Both the position numbers and the translations under genes were made by a program. The notes below the pieces were generated by a model, which did not search any database, was not told the origin of the DNA, and worked only from the letters and a program-made list of their open reading frames with translations. A stretch of 25,181 nt of DNA from an uncultured Propionivibrio sp. (GTDB taxonomy: Bacteria > Pseudomonadota > Gammaproteobacteria > Burkholderiales > Rhodocyclaceae), in contig CALHZD010000068.1 in NCBI GenBank assembly GCA_938040985.1, forward strand, positions 1 to 25,181, given 5' to 3'. How positions within the stretch are numbered: position 1 is the stretch's first letter; each line of letters begins with the position of its first letter. Below, piece by piece: positions 1-6,946 of the stretch.

Positions 1-322
1 CCCGCCAATCCCACCGCTCCTGATAGCGCTCAATCAGCGCCTCCGACCAGGGCAGCGCCGTATTGCTGGATAGCCACCCCCAATCCCACCGATCCTGATA
101 ATTTTCAATCAGGGCCTGCGGAATCGGACCGCAACGACAGACCCGAAACAGGAACCAGTCCGGATGTCGGCTGAAGAAGTTCTCCGCCGCCTGCTGCGCG
201 GCGGTCGGCAAACCAAGCTGAAGCGCCTGCAGACCGCGCATGGCCAGCCGACCGGCATCTTTTTTTGTCAGAACCGCCAGCCCATGCGGGATGCCCGGGG
301 CAGGCAGAGAGGCGTTATTCAT
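1..322 (-). CDS. WDW-repeat hypothetical protein (partial, C-terminus beyond window)
   Basis: The minus-strand frame opens at an ATG at 320-322 with an AGGTG Shine-Dalgarno about 6 nt upstream. It stays open to base 1, giving 107 residues with no stop. After a ~65-residue N-terminal part (including FFSRHPDWFLFRVCRCG) the chain enters tandem repeats of about 25 residues with the pattern ALIExYQ(D/E)RWDWxWLSSNTALPWSE. Two WDW positions are visible 75 bp apart (DNA blocks near 7-41 and 82-116). Similar W-D-W/L-S-x-N/L-P-W-S repeats are known from uncharacterised bacterial proteins, but I know no function for them. It starts 14 bp after the exonuclease gene and is the last visible gene of a three-gene operon. 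The repeat length suggests a solenoid or binding scaffold, which is inference only. Confidence 0.75.
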   Translation of the reverse strand, partial: MNNASLPAPGIPHGLAVLTKKDAGRLAMRGLQALQLGLPTAAQQAAENFFSRHPDWFLFRVCRCGPIPQALIENYQDRWDWGWLSSNTALPWSEALIERYQERWDWR

Positions 323-336
323 CGTTTCACCTGTCT

Positions 337-954
337 CTATGGCCAGTTTTTGATGTATCCGTCAATGCGCGCCAAGGGCAGCGCCGAAAGACGGCACAGG
401 CGTGCATAGCCGGGCAATTCCAGCAGCCGGTAGCGGGCGCGCAGGTCATGGCGCATTTGTTGCCACAGATGGGCAGTCGCCGTCGCATCGGCGAGCGCCC
501 GGTGAAACCGTCCCTGACAGGGAATATCCGCATAGCGGATCAAGGTTTGCAGCTTGTGGTTGGGCGCCCGGGGATAAATACGCCGGGCAAGCTTCATGGT
601 GCAGGCAAACGAGGGGCTTGCACAGAATATTCCGGCCTTTTTGTATTCGCTGTCGAGGAAAGCCGCGTCAAAACGCGCATTATGCGCAACCAGCGGCGCA
701 CCGGCGATAAATTGATGCAATTCCCGAATGATTTGCGCAGCCGGCGGAGCCGCCCGCCGCATGGTGTTGGTAATGCCGGTCAGCGCCTCGATTTCTTGGG
801 GAATCGCTACGCCTGCATCCATCAGACTCTGGAAGGTCGCGGTAACTTCGCCGTTTTCCATGCGCACCGCCGCCACCTCGGTGGCGCGAGCGCCCCAGTC
901 GGGGCTAAGCCCCGTAGTCTCGAAATCAATGACGACGACGGTTTCAGCCGGCAT
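337..954 (-). CDS. DnaQ-like 3'-5' exonuclease (DEDDh family)
   Basis: 205 residues, about the size of a stand-alone DEDDh exonuclease domain. Motif ExoI is VVIDFETTGL with D10 and E12. ExoII is HNARFD with D96. ExoIII is HRALADA with H151 and D156, so all five metal-binding or catalytic residues are present. The family removes nucleotides 3'-5' from DNA or RNA; members include the DNA polymerase III epsilon proofreading subunit, RNase T and many accessory nucleases. No polymerase-binding tail or UvrC/GIY-YIG fusion is seen, so replicative proofreading is not implied. The ATG at 954 has GGAG upstream, overlapping the end of the preceding gene (5-bp gap). The next gene begins 14 bp downstream. 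Co-transcription with a J-domain/nuclease protein and a repeat protein suggests a DNA-processing or stress/defence role (inference). Confidence 0.88.
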   Translation of the reverse strand: MPAETVVVIDFETTGLSPDWGARATEVAAVRMENGEVTATFQSLMDAGVAIPQEIEALTGITNTMRRAAPPAAQIIRELHQFIAGAPLVAHNARFDAAFLDSEYKKAGIFCASPSFACTMKLARRIYPRAPNHKLQTLIRYADIPCQGRFHRALADATATAHLWQQMRHDLRARYRLLELPGYARLCRLSALPLARIDGYIKNWP

Positions 955-959
955 GGCTT

Positions 960-2234
960 TTACTCCAGCAGACCCTTGAGATATTCCGCCATTTTTCGGA
1001 TGCGCAGGGAGTCAAGCCCGCCGTCGGCCTCATCCCGCGAAATAAACAGATTGACGCCCTGGGTAAAGCCGTTGTCTTCATACCAGGCCAGCTTGGCATT
1101 CCAGCGGGCGCGATAATCCGGATCGTTCAGCATCCCCAGATGCTCCCAAAGAATGGGCTGCCCCTCGGTATCGAAAAAAGTAAAATCCGGCCGCCGAATG
1201 CCCGGCGTTCTGTGGCCTTCAATAGGGTATTCGTAACGATAGTCCAGACCCAAATGAAAAAACATATTGGCAATGATCGCTTCCGATTTGCTGCGCACCT
1301 TTTCGCCACGTTCGGTACGGTGGATCAGCCCCTCCGGTCTGAAGACAGAGGTCTTTGCGGCTTCTTTCGCCGACGGCGCGGATTCCTCCGGCGAAGCGCC
1401 AACCGTCGGCAGTTCGCCAGAAGGCGAGGCTTCGCCCGGAGCATCCTGCGCTTCGGTCTGGAGGCCATTGAGGAGTTGCTTGAGCCGTGCTTCTTCGGCA
1501 ACGATGTCCGCATGGATTTTTTCAGCAAGCTGGCCGAGCGGGTCTTCGCCGCGCGCTTCTCCTTCGCTGATTTCACGCATCAGCTTTGCCCAGTGCGAAG
1601 ATTTCAGCTCTTCAATGCTGTCGCGCAGTTGCCCCAGCTTAGCCCGCAAACGGGCGATATTGCGGATGGCTTTTACCAGCCGCGTGCCGATATCCTCCGT
1701 ATCCGGCTCATTAAGTTTCTCGCGGTAACGATCGACAAGTTCGGTAATGGTATCGATATCGCCGTGCGCATAAGCCGAATTGATCTCGGCCATTAACCGA
1801 TCGCGCAGGCTGCGATCTTCTTCATTATCAGCGCGGTCGGGATGAATAAGTTTCGCCGCCTGCCGGTAAGCCAATTTCAGGTCAGCCGAGGGTTGAAAAA
1901 TGACTGGGTCTTCCTCAATGGTCTGGCCGACCTCTTCCCAGGTTTCCTGAGCCTGCTTGCGGGCTGCTTCGGCCGCCGCACGCATAGCTTCGTCATCGGG
2001 ATTGTTCTGCGCCTCCAGCGCCTTGATCTCAGCGCGCAAGCTGTCAAGCCGGGCAAACAGACCGCCCACCCGCAAATAGTAACGATTGCAGAATGCGCTC
2101 AACTCGCCTGCGAACGTACTGTATTCAAGCTGCAGTTGCGCAAACTCACTCTCCAGCGCATCAATCTGGCTGAGTTTGCCTTCGAGTTCTTCCTGTTCCG
2201 GAGATTTTCTGTCGGAGATGACCAAGCCCGTCAT
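960..2234 (-). CDS. J-domain protein with coiled-coil N-terminus and PD-(D/E)XK nuclease-like C-terminus
   Basis: 424 residues counted from the ATG at 2234, which is preceded by AAGGGA at about 7-nt spacing; an ATG eight codons upstream (2258) has a poorer ribosome site. Residues ~12-105 are charged and helical, probably coiled coil. Residues ~118-165 contain LKLAYRQAAKLIHPDRADN, a DnaJ-type helix II with the HPD tripeptide at about 131-133, which would stimulate an Hsp70 ATPase. A second helical segment follows, then a low-complexity E/A/S/P linker (~262-298). The C-terminal domain has VRSKSE (E~318), RRPDFTF (D~350) and LWEHLG (E~364), the E...D...ExH pattern of a restriction-endonuclease-like fold found in helicase-associated and VSR-like nucleases. 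It is the first gene of the operon. I do not know a characterised protein with this architecture. Confidence 0.8.
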   Translation of the reverse strand: MTGLVISDRKSPEQEELEGKLSQIDALESEFAQLQLEYSTFAGELSAFCNRYYLRVGGLFARLDSLRAEIKALEAQNNPDDEAMRAAAEAARKQAQETWEEVGQTIEEDPVIFQPSADLKLAYRQAAKLIHPDRADNEEDRSLRDRLMAEINSAYAHGDIDTITELVDRYREKLNEPDTEDIGTRLVKAIRNIARLRAKLGQLRDSIEELKSSHWAKLMREISEGEARGEDPLGQLAEKIHADIVAEEARLKQLLNGLQTEAQDAPGEASPSGELPTVGASPEESAPSAKEAAKTSVFRPEGLIHRTERGEKVRSKSEAIIANMFFHLGLDYRYEYPIEGHRTPGIRRPDFTFFDTEGQPILWEHLGMLNDPDYRARWNAKLAWYEDNGFTQGVNLFISRDEADGGLDSLRIRKMAEYLKGLLE

Positions 2235-2313
2235 GTCAGTTCCCTTTTTTACCGACATTATGACCTACGGCAATTTTGATGAAAAGTGATTTTCAGAAAG
2301 ATCGCGCCAAAAG

Positions 2314-2341
2314 AAAAGCCAGCCGCAGCGGCTGGCTTTTT
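2314..2341 (-). terminator. Rho-independent terminator downstream of trpC
   Basis: A perfect inverted repeat has arms AAAAGCCAGCCG (2314-2325) and CGGCTGGCTTTT (2329-2340) around a 3-nt loop. Read on the minus strand it is followed by TTTTCTTTT. It lies ~190 bp after the trpC stop and just upstream of the next minus-strand operon, so it separates the two. The symmetrical A and T flanks would let it work on either strand. Confidence 0.85.
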
Positions 2342-2528
2342 GTTGCCTGAAGCTGAGCGGCCCAGAAGCGCAAGCCCTTAATTGGCGCGGGTTCCAGGCA
2401 AGCGTCTACGGCACCGGAATCACATTGCGCCATGATTCATACATCATGGCGGCATGCCAGCAGATCACCGCCCGCGGCGAACCGGCAATCCAATGATCAT
2501 GGTCGGAACGCCAGGTTTAGCGAGGCCA
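2342..2528 (-). other. trpC 3' spacer with a coding-like fragment
   Basis: No intact gene is seen between trpC and its terminator. On the minus strand, one frame between two stops reads about 36 residues that look protein-like (…HWIAGSPRAVICWHAAMMYE…), then a stop, then continues (TLAWNPRQLRACASGPLSF) in the same frame. It has no start codon or ribosome site. This could be a gene relic or chance in GC-rich DNA; I do not recognise it. Confidence 0.25.
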
Positions 2529-3317
2529 TCAGGAGAACAGCGCCGCCAGCGCTTCGCCGGGGCTCGGCGCGCGCATGAAGGCTTCGCCGACGAGGAAGGT
2601 ATCGACCCGATGTTGGCGCATAAGCAGGACATCTTCCACCTTGAGGACACCGCTTTCCGTCACCACGATGCGATCGCTTGGGATGCGCGGCAACAGGTCG
2701 AGCGTTGTACGCAGGTTGACGGCAAAGCTGCGCAGATCGCGATTATTGATGCCGATCAGCGGGGTCTCCAGTTGCAGCGCCTGCGCCAGTTCGTCGCCAT
2801 TATGCGCTTCGACGAGCACACTCATGCCAAGGCCATGGGCAAGGCGCTCGAAGGTCTGCATCGTCGCCAGGTCGAGCGCGGCGACGATGAGCAGAATGGC
2901 GTCGGCGCCCATCGCCCGCGCCTCGTAAATCTGGTAGGCATCGACGATGAAATCCTTACGCAGCACGGGCAGTTCGCAGGCAGTGCGCGCGGCCTGCAAG
3001 TACGCCGGCGCCCCCTGGAAAAACTGCCGGTCGGTCAGCACCGACAGGCAAGCCGCACCGTGCGCCGCATAATCGGCGGCAATATCAGCTGGCCGGAAAT
3101 CGCTGCGCAGAATGCCTTTTGACGGGCTGGCCTTTTTGATTTCGGCAATGACCGCCGCCTGGCCAGCCGCCTGCTTACCCCGTATCGCGCCGACGAAATC
3201 ACGGGCGGGCGGGCATGCCCGCGCCTCGGCCTGCATGGCTGCCAGCGGCTTATCCCGCTGCGCCTGGGTGACTTCGTCGCGTTTGACGGCAAGAATTTTT
3301 TGCAGAATATCGCTCAT
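2529..3317 (-). CDS. trpC: Indole-3-glycerol phosphate synthase
   Basis: 262 residues, the usual size of stand-alone TrpC. It converts 1-(2-carboxyphenylamino)-1-deoxyribulose-5-phosphate to indole-3-glycerol phosphate, the fourth step after chorismate in tryptophan synthesis, in the cytoplasm. Family motifs visible along the TIM barrel are AEIKKASPSKG near the N-terminus (catalytic Lys), CLSVLTD, PVLRKDFIVD (catalytic Lys), LVEAHN, GINNRDLRSF and VVTESGV near the C-terminus. No PRAI (TrpF) fusion is present. It is the last gene of the visible trp set, 137 bp after trpD. The ATG at 3317 has an AGG about 10 nt upstream. Confidence 0.97.
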   Translation of the reverse strand: MSDILQKILAVKRDEVTQAQRDKPLAAMQAEARACPPARDFVGAIRGKQAAGQAAVIAEIKKASPSKGILRSDFRPADIAADYAAHGAACLSVLTDRQFFQGAPAYLQAARTACELPVLRKDFIVDAYQIYEARAMGADAILLIVAALDLATMQTFERLAHGLGMSVLVEAHNGDELAQALQLETPLIGINNRDLRSFAVNLRTTLDLLPRIPSDRIVVTESGVLKVEDVLLMRQHRVDTFLVGEAFMRAPSPGEALAALFS

Positions 3318-3403
3318 CGGTTTTTTAGCCTGTTCATCGAATCCTTCATTTTTTGACCGTATCCCGTATCAGCCGCGCTTCCGGCAGGTTGCCAGAGGCG
3401 CGG

Positions 3404-3419
3404 CTGCGGCCGGCCGCAG
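3404..3419. repeat. 16-bp perfect palindrome in the trpD-trpC gap
   Basis: CTGCGGCCGGCCGCAG is a perfect palindrome in the 137-bp spacer. A second dyad, CGGTCAA at 3442-3448 and TTGACCG at 3462-3468, overlaps the trpD stop. Neither is followed by a T-run on the minus strand, so neither is a good intrinsic terminator. They may stabilise the mRNA between cistrons. Confidence 0.5.
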
Positions 3420-3454
3420 TTCCCGGCCGCCACGCGGCTCTCGGTCAATGCCCG

Positions 3455-4486
3455 TCAGTTCTTGACCGACTGCGTGAAACGCACAAACTCGTCGAGTTTG
3501 GCACGCGCTGCGCCGCTTGCCAGCGCCGCCCGCGCGCGTTCGATGCCTTCTTCGATCGAGGCGGCGACATTGGCCGCATAAAGCGCCGCTCCGGCATTGA
3601 AAATGACGACCTCGCGCGCCGCGCCGTTATCCTTGCCGTCAAGCACCGCCAACAGGATTTCCCTGGATGCAGTCACGCTGTCGACACGCAGATTACGGCT
3701 GGCAGCCATGTGCAGGCCAAAATCCTCCGGGTGAATTTCGTACTCGCGGATTTCACCGTCCTTGAGTTCGCCGACCAGGGTCGCCGCGCCGAGCGAGATT
3801 TCATCCATTCCGTCCTTGCCATGCACAACCAGCACATGCCGCGCGCCGAGCCGCGCCATGACGCGCACGAGAATGCCGACGAGATCGGGATGGAAGACGC
3901 CGAGCAGCGAGTTGGGCGCGCCTGCCGGATTGGTCAGCGGCCCAAGGATATTGAACAGGGTGCGCACGCCCATTTCCTTGCGCACGGGAGCAACGTTTTT
4001 CATCGCCGCGTGATGGTTCGGCGCAAACATGAAGCCGATGCCGGTTTCCGCCAGACAGGCCTGAATCTGCGCAGGGGATAAGCTGAGATTGACGCCCAGC
4101 GCTTCCAGCACATCGGCGCTGCCCGATTTCGACGAAACGCCGCGGTTGCCGTGTTTGGCGACTTTACCGCCGGCGGCGGCGATGACGAACATCGCCGCCG
4201 TCGAAATGTTGAACGTACCGGCGCCGTCGCCGCCGGTACCGACGATATCGACGAAATTGGCGTTGTCGGGAACCTCCAGGCGTGCGGACATTTCGCGCAT
4301 CACCTGCGCCGCAGCGGTGATTTCGCCGATGGTTTCCTTTTTGACGCGCAGCCCGGCCAGAATAGCCGCCGTCATCAGCGGCGAAACTTCGCCGCGCATG
4401 ATCTGGCGCATCAGGTCGAGCATTTCGTCGTAGAAAATCTCGCGGTGTTCAATGGTTCGTTGCAGCGCTTCTTGGGGTGTCATCAT
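3455..4486 (-). CDS. trpD: Anthranilate phosphoribosyltransferase
   Basis: 343 residues from the ATG at 4486, with AAGAGG 8 nt upstream; the frame is open further upstream but that stretch overlaps trpG. The enzyme joins anthranilate to PRPP, giving phosphoribosylanthranilate. Family motifs are GTGGDGAGTFNISTA (PRPP pyrophosphate loop), KHGNRGVSSKSGSADVLEALG (anthranilate/Mg region), GIGFMFAPNHHAAMK, RTLFNILGPLTNP and the late HGKDGMDEIS. All are intact and the length is normal. The start lies 5 bp after the trpG stop, indicating translational coupling. No TrpG fusion is present, unlike in enteric bacteria. Confidence 0.97.
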   Translation of the reverse strand: MMTPQEALQRTIEHREIFYDEMLDLMRQIMRGEVSPLMTAAILAGLRVKKETIGEITAAAQVMREMSARLEVPDNANFVDIVGTGGDGAGTFNISTAAMFVIAAAGGKVAKHGNRGVSSKSGSADVLEALGVNLSLSPAQIQACLAETGIGFMFAPNHHAAMKNVAPVRKEMGVRTLFNILGPLTNPAGAPNSLLGVFHPDLVGILVRVMARLGARHVLVVHGKDGMDEISLGAATLVGELKDGEIREYEIHPEDFGLHMAASRNLRVDSVTASREILLAVLDGKDNGAAREVVIFNAGAALYAANVAASIEEGIERARAALASGAARAKLDEFVRFTQSVKN

Positions 4487-4491
4487 GATAT

Positions 4492-5055
4492 TTACCTCTT
4501 CAGAAAATTGTTCAGCAGGTCGCGCCCGCATTCGGTCAGGATAGATTCGGGGTGAAACTGCACGCCTTCGACATCGAGCGTCTTGTGGCGCACGCCCATG
4601 ATTTCGCCGTCCTCACACCAGGCGGTGATTTCCAGACATTCAGGCAGCGAAGCCCGGTCGAGCGCGAGCGAGTGATAGCGCGTACAGGCCAGCGGATTCG
4701 GCAGGCCCACAAAAACGCCCGTGCCGTGATGGTGAACCGGCGAGACCTTGCCGTGCATCTGGCGTTTGGCATGGACAACCCGCCCGCCGAATGCCTCGCC
4801 GATCGCCTGATGGCCGAGGCAGACGCCGAGCAGCGGCGTTTTGCCGGCGAATTCGCGGATGACATCCAGCGAAACGCCAGCCTGCGCGGGCGTTCCCGGT
4901 CCGGGAGAAATCACGATGCGGGCCGGTTTGAGGCGGGCGATCTCGTCAAGAGAAATGGCGTCGTTGCGATAGACGCGCACCGTTTCGCCCAGCTCGCCGA
5001 AATACTGGACGAGGTTGTAGGTAAACGAATCGTAGTTATCGATCATCAGCAGCAT
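4492..5055 (-). CDS. trpG: Anthranilate synthase component II (glutamine amidotransferase)
   Basis: 187 residues, standard for stand-alone TrpG/PabA. It hydrolyses glutamine and passes ammonia to TrpE for anthranilate formation. MLLMIDNYDSFTYNLVQ at the N-terminus, the oxyanion segment SPGPGTP, the nucleophile elbow GVCLGHQAIGE with the catalytic Cys, and QFHPESI with the catalytic His/Glu are all present. The ATG at 5055 has GAGGA about 7 nt upstream. The frame stays open for 49 codons further back across the trpE-trpG spacer, but that stretch does not resemble the family. As in most organisms, the protein may also serve p-aminobenzoate synthesis; no pabA is visible here. Confidence 0.96.
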   Translation of the reverse strand: MLLMIDNYDSFTYNLVQYFGELGETVRVYRNDAISLDEIARLKPARIVISPGPGTPAQAGVSLDVIREFAGKTPLLGVCLGHQAIGEAFGGRVVHAKRQMHGKVSPVHHHGTGVFVGLPNPLACTRYHSLALDRASLPECLEITAWCEDGEIMGVRHKTLDVEGVQFHPESILTECGRDLLNNFLKR

Positions 5056-5220
5056 ATTGATTTCCTCGAAATTCATGGGGAATCGGTGATTTCCCCGCTT
5101 GCAGGCGTTGGCAGACGCATTTGCCGACAGAAAATGGCGGCCGGAAATAAAAGCCTGCGAAAAGCCCCCGCGCAGCGGCGCGATGTTGCTTACGCCGGCC
5201 ACGCATTTCGCACAACCGGC

Positions 5221-6705
5221 TTACGCAAACTGCGTATCGAGGCCGCGCTCGGCCAGTTCCGCCGCACGCAGCACGGCATGCGCCTTGTTGCGGGTTTCCT
5301 GCCACTCGGAGGCCGGGTCGGAATCGGCGACGATGCCCGCGCCGGCCTGGACATAGAGCCGCGCATCCTTGATCAAGGCGGTGCGGATGGCAATGGCAAG
5401 ATCCATGTCGCCCTGAAAACCGAGATAGCCGACCGCGCCCGCGTAAATGCCGCGCTTTTCGCTTTCCAGCGCGTCGATGATTTCCATCGCGCGGACTTTA
5501 GGCGCGCCGGACACCGTGCCCGCCGGAAAGGCGGCGCGCAGCACGTCGATGGCGCCCAGCCCGGCTTGCAAGCGGCCTTCCACATTGGAAACGAGGTGCA
5601 TCACGTGCGAGTAGCGCTCGATGGTCATCGTCTCGGTCACTTTGACGCTGCCGATGCGCGATACGCGGCCGGCGTCATTGCGCCCAAGATCGAGCAGCTG
5701 TACGTGCTCGGCGCGCTCCTTTTCATCGGCCAGCAGCTCGGCGGCCAGCGCCTGGTCTTCACTGGGCGTTGCGCCGCGTTTGCGCGTACCGGCAATCGGC
5801 CGCACGGTCACGCTTTCTCCCTCCAGCCGCACCAGAATTTCCGGCGATGCGCCGACGATGTGGAAATCCTCGAAATCAAAATAGAACATGTAGGGCGAGG
5901 GATTGAGCGAGCGCAGGGAACGGTAAAGCGCCAGCGGACTGGCGGCATAGGGCTTGCTCATGCGCTGCGAGAGGACAACCTGCATGATGTCCCCTTCAAA
6001 AATATGCCGCTTGGCCTGGACGACGGCCGCCTGGAACGCCGTTTCGCCAACGCTGGAAACGGCAGGCTGCGGTACGGCCGGCGTTTCGGCAGGAATATCG
6101 ACCGGCTGGCGCAGCCGTTCCAGCAGCGATTTGAGCCGCGTACGCGCCTTATGGTAAGCGCCCGGCACGCCCGGTTCGGCATAGACGACCAGCGTCAGCT
6201 TGCCGGACAGGTTATCGACCACCGCAATTTCCTCCGACAGCAGCAGGAGGATGTCCGGCACGCCCAAGGAATCCGTTTTGCGCGCATGGGCAAGGCGGGG
6301 TTCGACATAGCGCACGGTGTCGTAGCCGAAGCAGCCGACCAGGCCGCCGCAAAAACGTGGCAGTCCGGGCAGCGGCGCGACGCGGAAACGTTTCAGATAC
6401 GCATCAATGAAATCGAGCGGGTCCATATCGTCGGCGCGCTCAGCAATACGGTTGCCATTGAGCAGCAGAACCTGCCGGGCATTGGCGACCAGGCGGGTCG
6501 GGCAGGAGAGGCCGATGAACGAATAGCGGCCGAAACGCTCGCCGCCCTGGACGGATTCGAGCAGGTAGGTATACGGGCCGTTGGCCAGCTTGAGGTAGAT
6601 CGACAGCGGCGTGTCGAGATCAGCAAACGTTTCGAGGGTAACGGGGATGCGGTTATAGCCTTCGGCGGCCAGACGCTCAAAAGCCGACGCGGACGATTCG
6701 GTCAT
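5221..6705 (-). CDS. trpE: Anthranilate synthase component I
   Basis: 494 residues. It makes anthranilate from chorismate and ammonia, the committed step of tryptophan synthesis. The feedback site motif is YTYLLESVQGGERFGRYSF near the N-terminus (LLES binds Trp in this family). The C-terminal chorismate-binding domain shows IVGASPEILVRLEG, RPIAGTRKRG, LGRNDAGRVS, HLVSNVEGRL and AAFPAGTVSGAPKVRAMEII. Two ATGs lie close together; the one at 6705 is chosen because GGAG sits 7 nt before it, inside the codons of the upstream ATG (6717), which has no ribosome site of its own. Bases 6294-6327, coding for GYDTVRYVE, recur almost exactly in the gene-free region at 15937-15970. It is followed by trpG after 165 bp. 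Confidence 0.97.
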   Translation of the reverse strand: MTESSASAFERLAAEGYNRIPVTLETFADLDTPLSIYLKLANGPYTYLLESVQGGERFGRYSFIGLSCPTRLVANARQVLLLNGNRIAERADDMDPLDFIDAYLKRFRVAPLPGLPRFCGGLVGCFGYDTVRYVEPRLAHARKTDSLGVPDILLLLSEEIAVVDNLSGKLTLVVYAEPGVPGAYHKARTRLKSLLERLRQPVDIPAETPAVPQPAVSSVGETAFQAAVVQAKRHIFEGDIMQVVLSQRMSKPYAASPLALYRSLRSLNPSPYMFYFDFEDFHIVGASPEILVRLEGESVTVRPIAGTRKRGATPSEDQALAAELLADEKERAEHVQLLDLGRNDAGRVSRIGSVKVTETMTIERYSHVMHLVSNVEGRLQAGLGAIDVLRAAFPAGTVSGAPKVRAMEIIDALESEKRGIYAGAVGYLGFQGDMDLAIAIRTALIKDARLYVQAGAGIVADSDPASEWQETRNKAHAVLRAAELAERGLDTQFA

Positions 6706-6767
6706 ATCAAACTCCATTCACAAAACTGCGGGACGAGGAAAAGGCGCGGTAAATCGAGTAAACCCTA

Positions 6768-6795
6768 AAACCCATGCCCGCAAACCCATGCCCGC
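6768..6795. repeat. Tandem 14-bp duplication upstream of trpE
   Basis: AAACCCATGCCCGC occurs twice in direct succession (6768-6781 and 6782-6795), between the candidate trp leader and trpE. On the minus strand the unit reads GCGGGCATGGGTTT. It may be a recent slippage duplication, or a paired site for a regulator acting on the trpE 5' leader. Confidence 0.75.
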
Positions 6796-6808
6796 GCGCA
6801 AAGCGGCG

Positions 6809-6832
6809 AAAAAACTAGCGACAGCTTCGCCA
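6809..6832 (-). terminator. Candidate attenuator hairpin before trpE
   Basis: On the minus strand TGGCGA (6832-6827), loop AGCTG and TCGCTA (6821-6816) form a 6-bp stem with one G·U pair. It is followed by G and TTTTTT (6814-6809). It lies ~105 bp upstream of trpE, within the end of a Trp-containing mini-ORF. The stem is short and its geometry differs from the E. coli attenuator, so terminator activity is uncertain. Confidence 0.4.
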
Positions 6833-6892
6833 GGGCCACGCCTCCGCCCAACAGGCAGGCGAGCAATGCAGATTGTGAAGAAGTTGCGTCAT
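6815..6892 (-). CDS. Possible trp leader peptide (25 aa, three Trp)
   Basis: The ATG at 6892 opens 25 codons ending in TAG at 6815-6817. The product contains Trp at positions 15, 19 and 21 in the segment CWAEAWPWRSCR. Three Trp in 25 codons just upstream of trpE, with a hairpin plus T-run overlapping its last codons, fits a transcription-attenuation leader. Against it, there is no clear Shine-Dalgarno before the ATG. Also, the terminator stem starts at the last Trp codon, so a ribosome reaching the stop would mask it. A start elsewhere in the frame or chance cannot be excluded. Confidence 0.35.
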   Translation of the reverse strand: MTQLLHNLHCSPACWAEAWPWRSCR

Positions 6893-6946
6893 TGTGATTG
6901 CGTATTCAAAAACTCGATGACCGGATTTTGCAGCGACACCGCATCG

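Noticed and set aside
5056..5220. 49-codon N-terminal extension of trpG across the trpE-trpG gap
   Set aside because: No similarity to the TrpG family; the internal ATG at 5055 has a good ribosome site and gives the usual N-terminus.
4552..6768. Very long plus-strand open frame (738 codons)
   Set aside because: It is exactly antisense to trpG and trpE, which have full family motifs; the translation is a low-complexity shadow of GC-rich codons.
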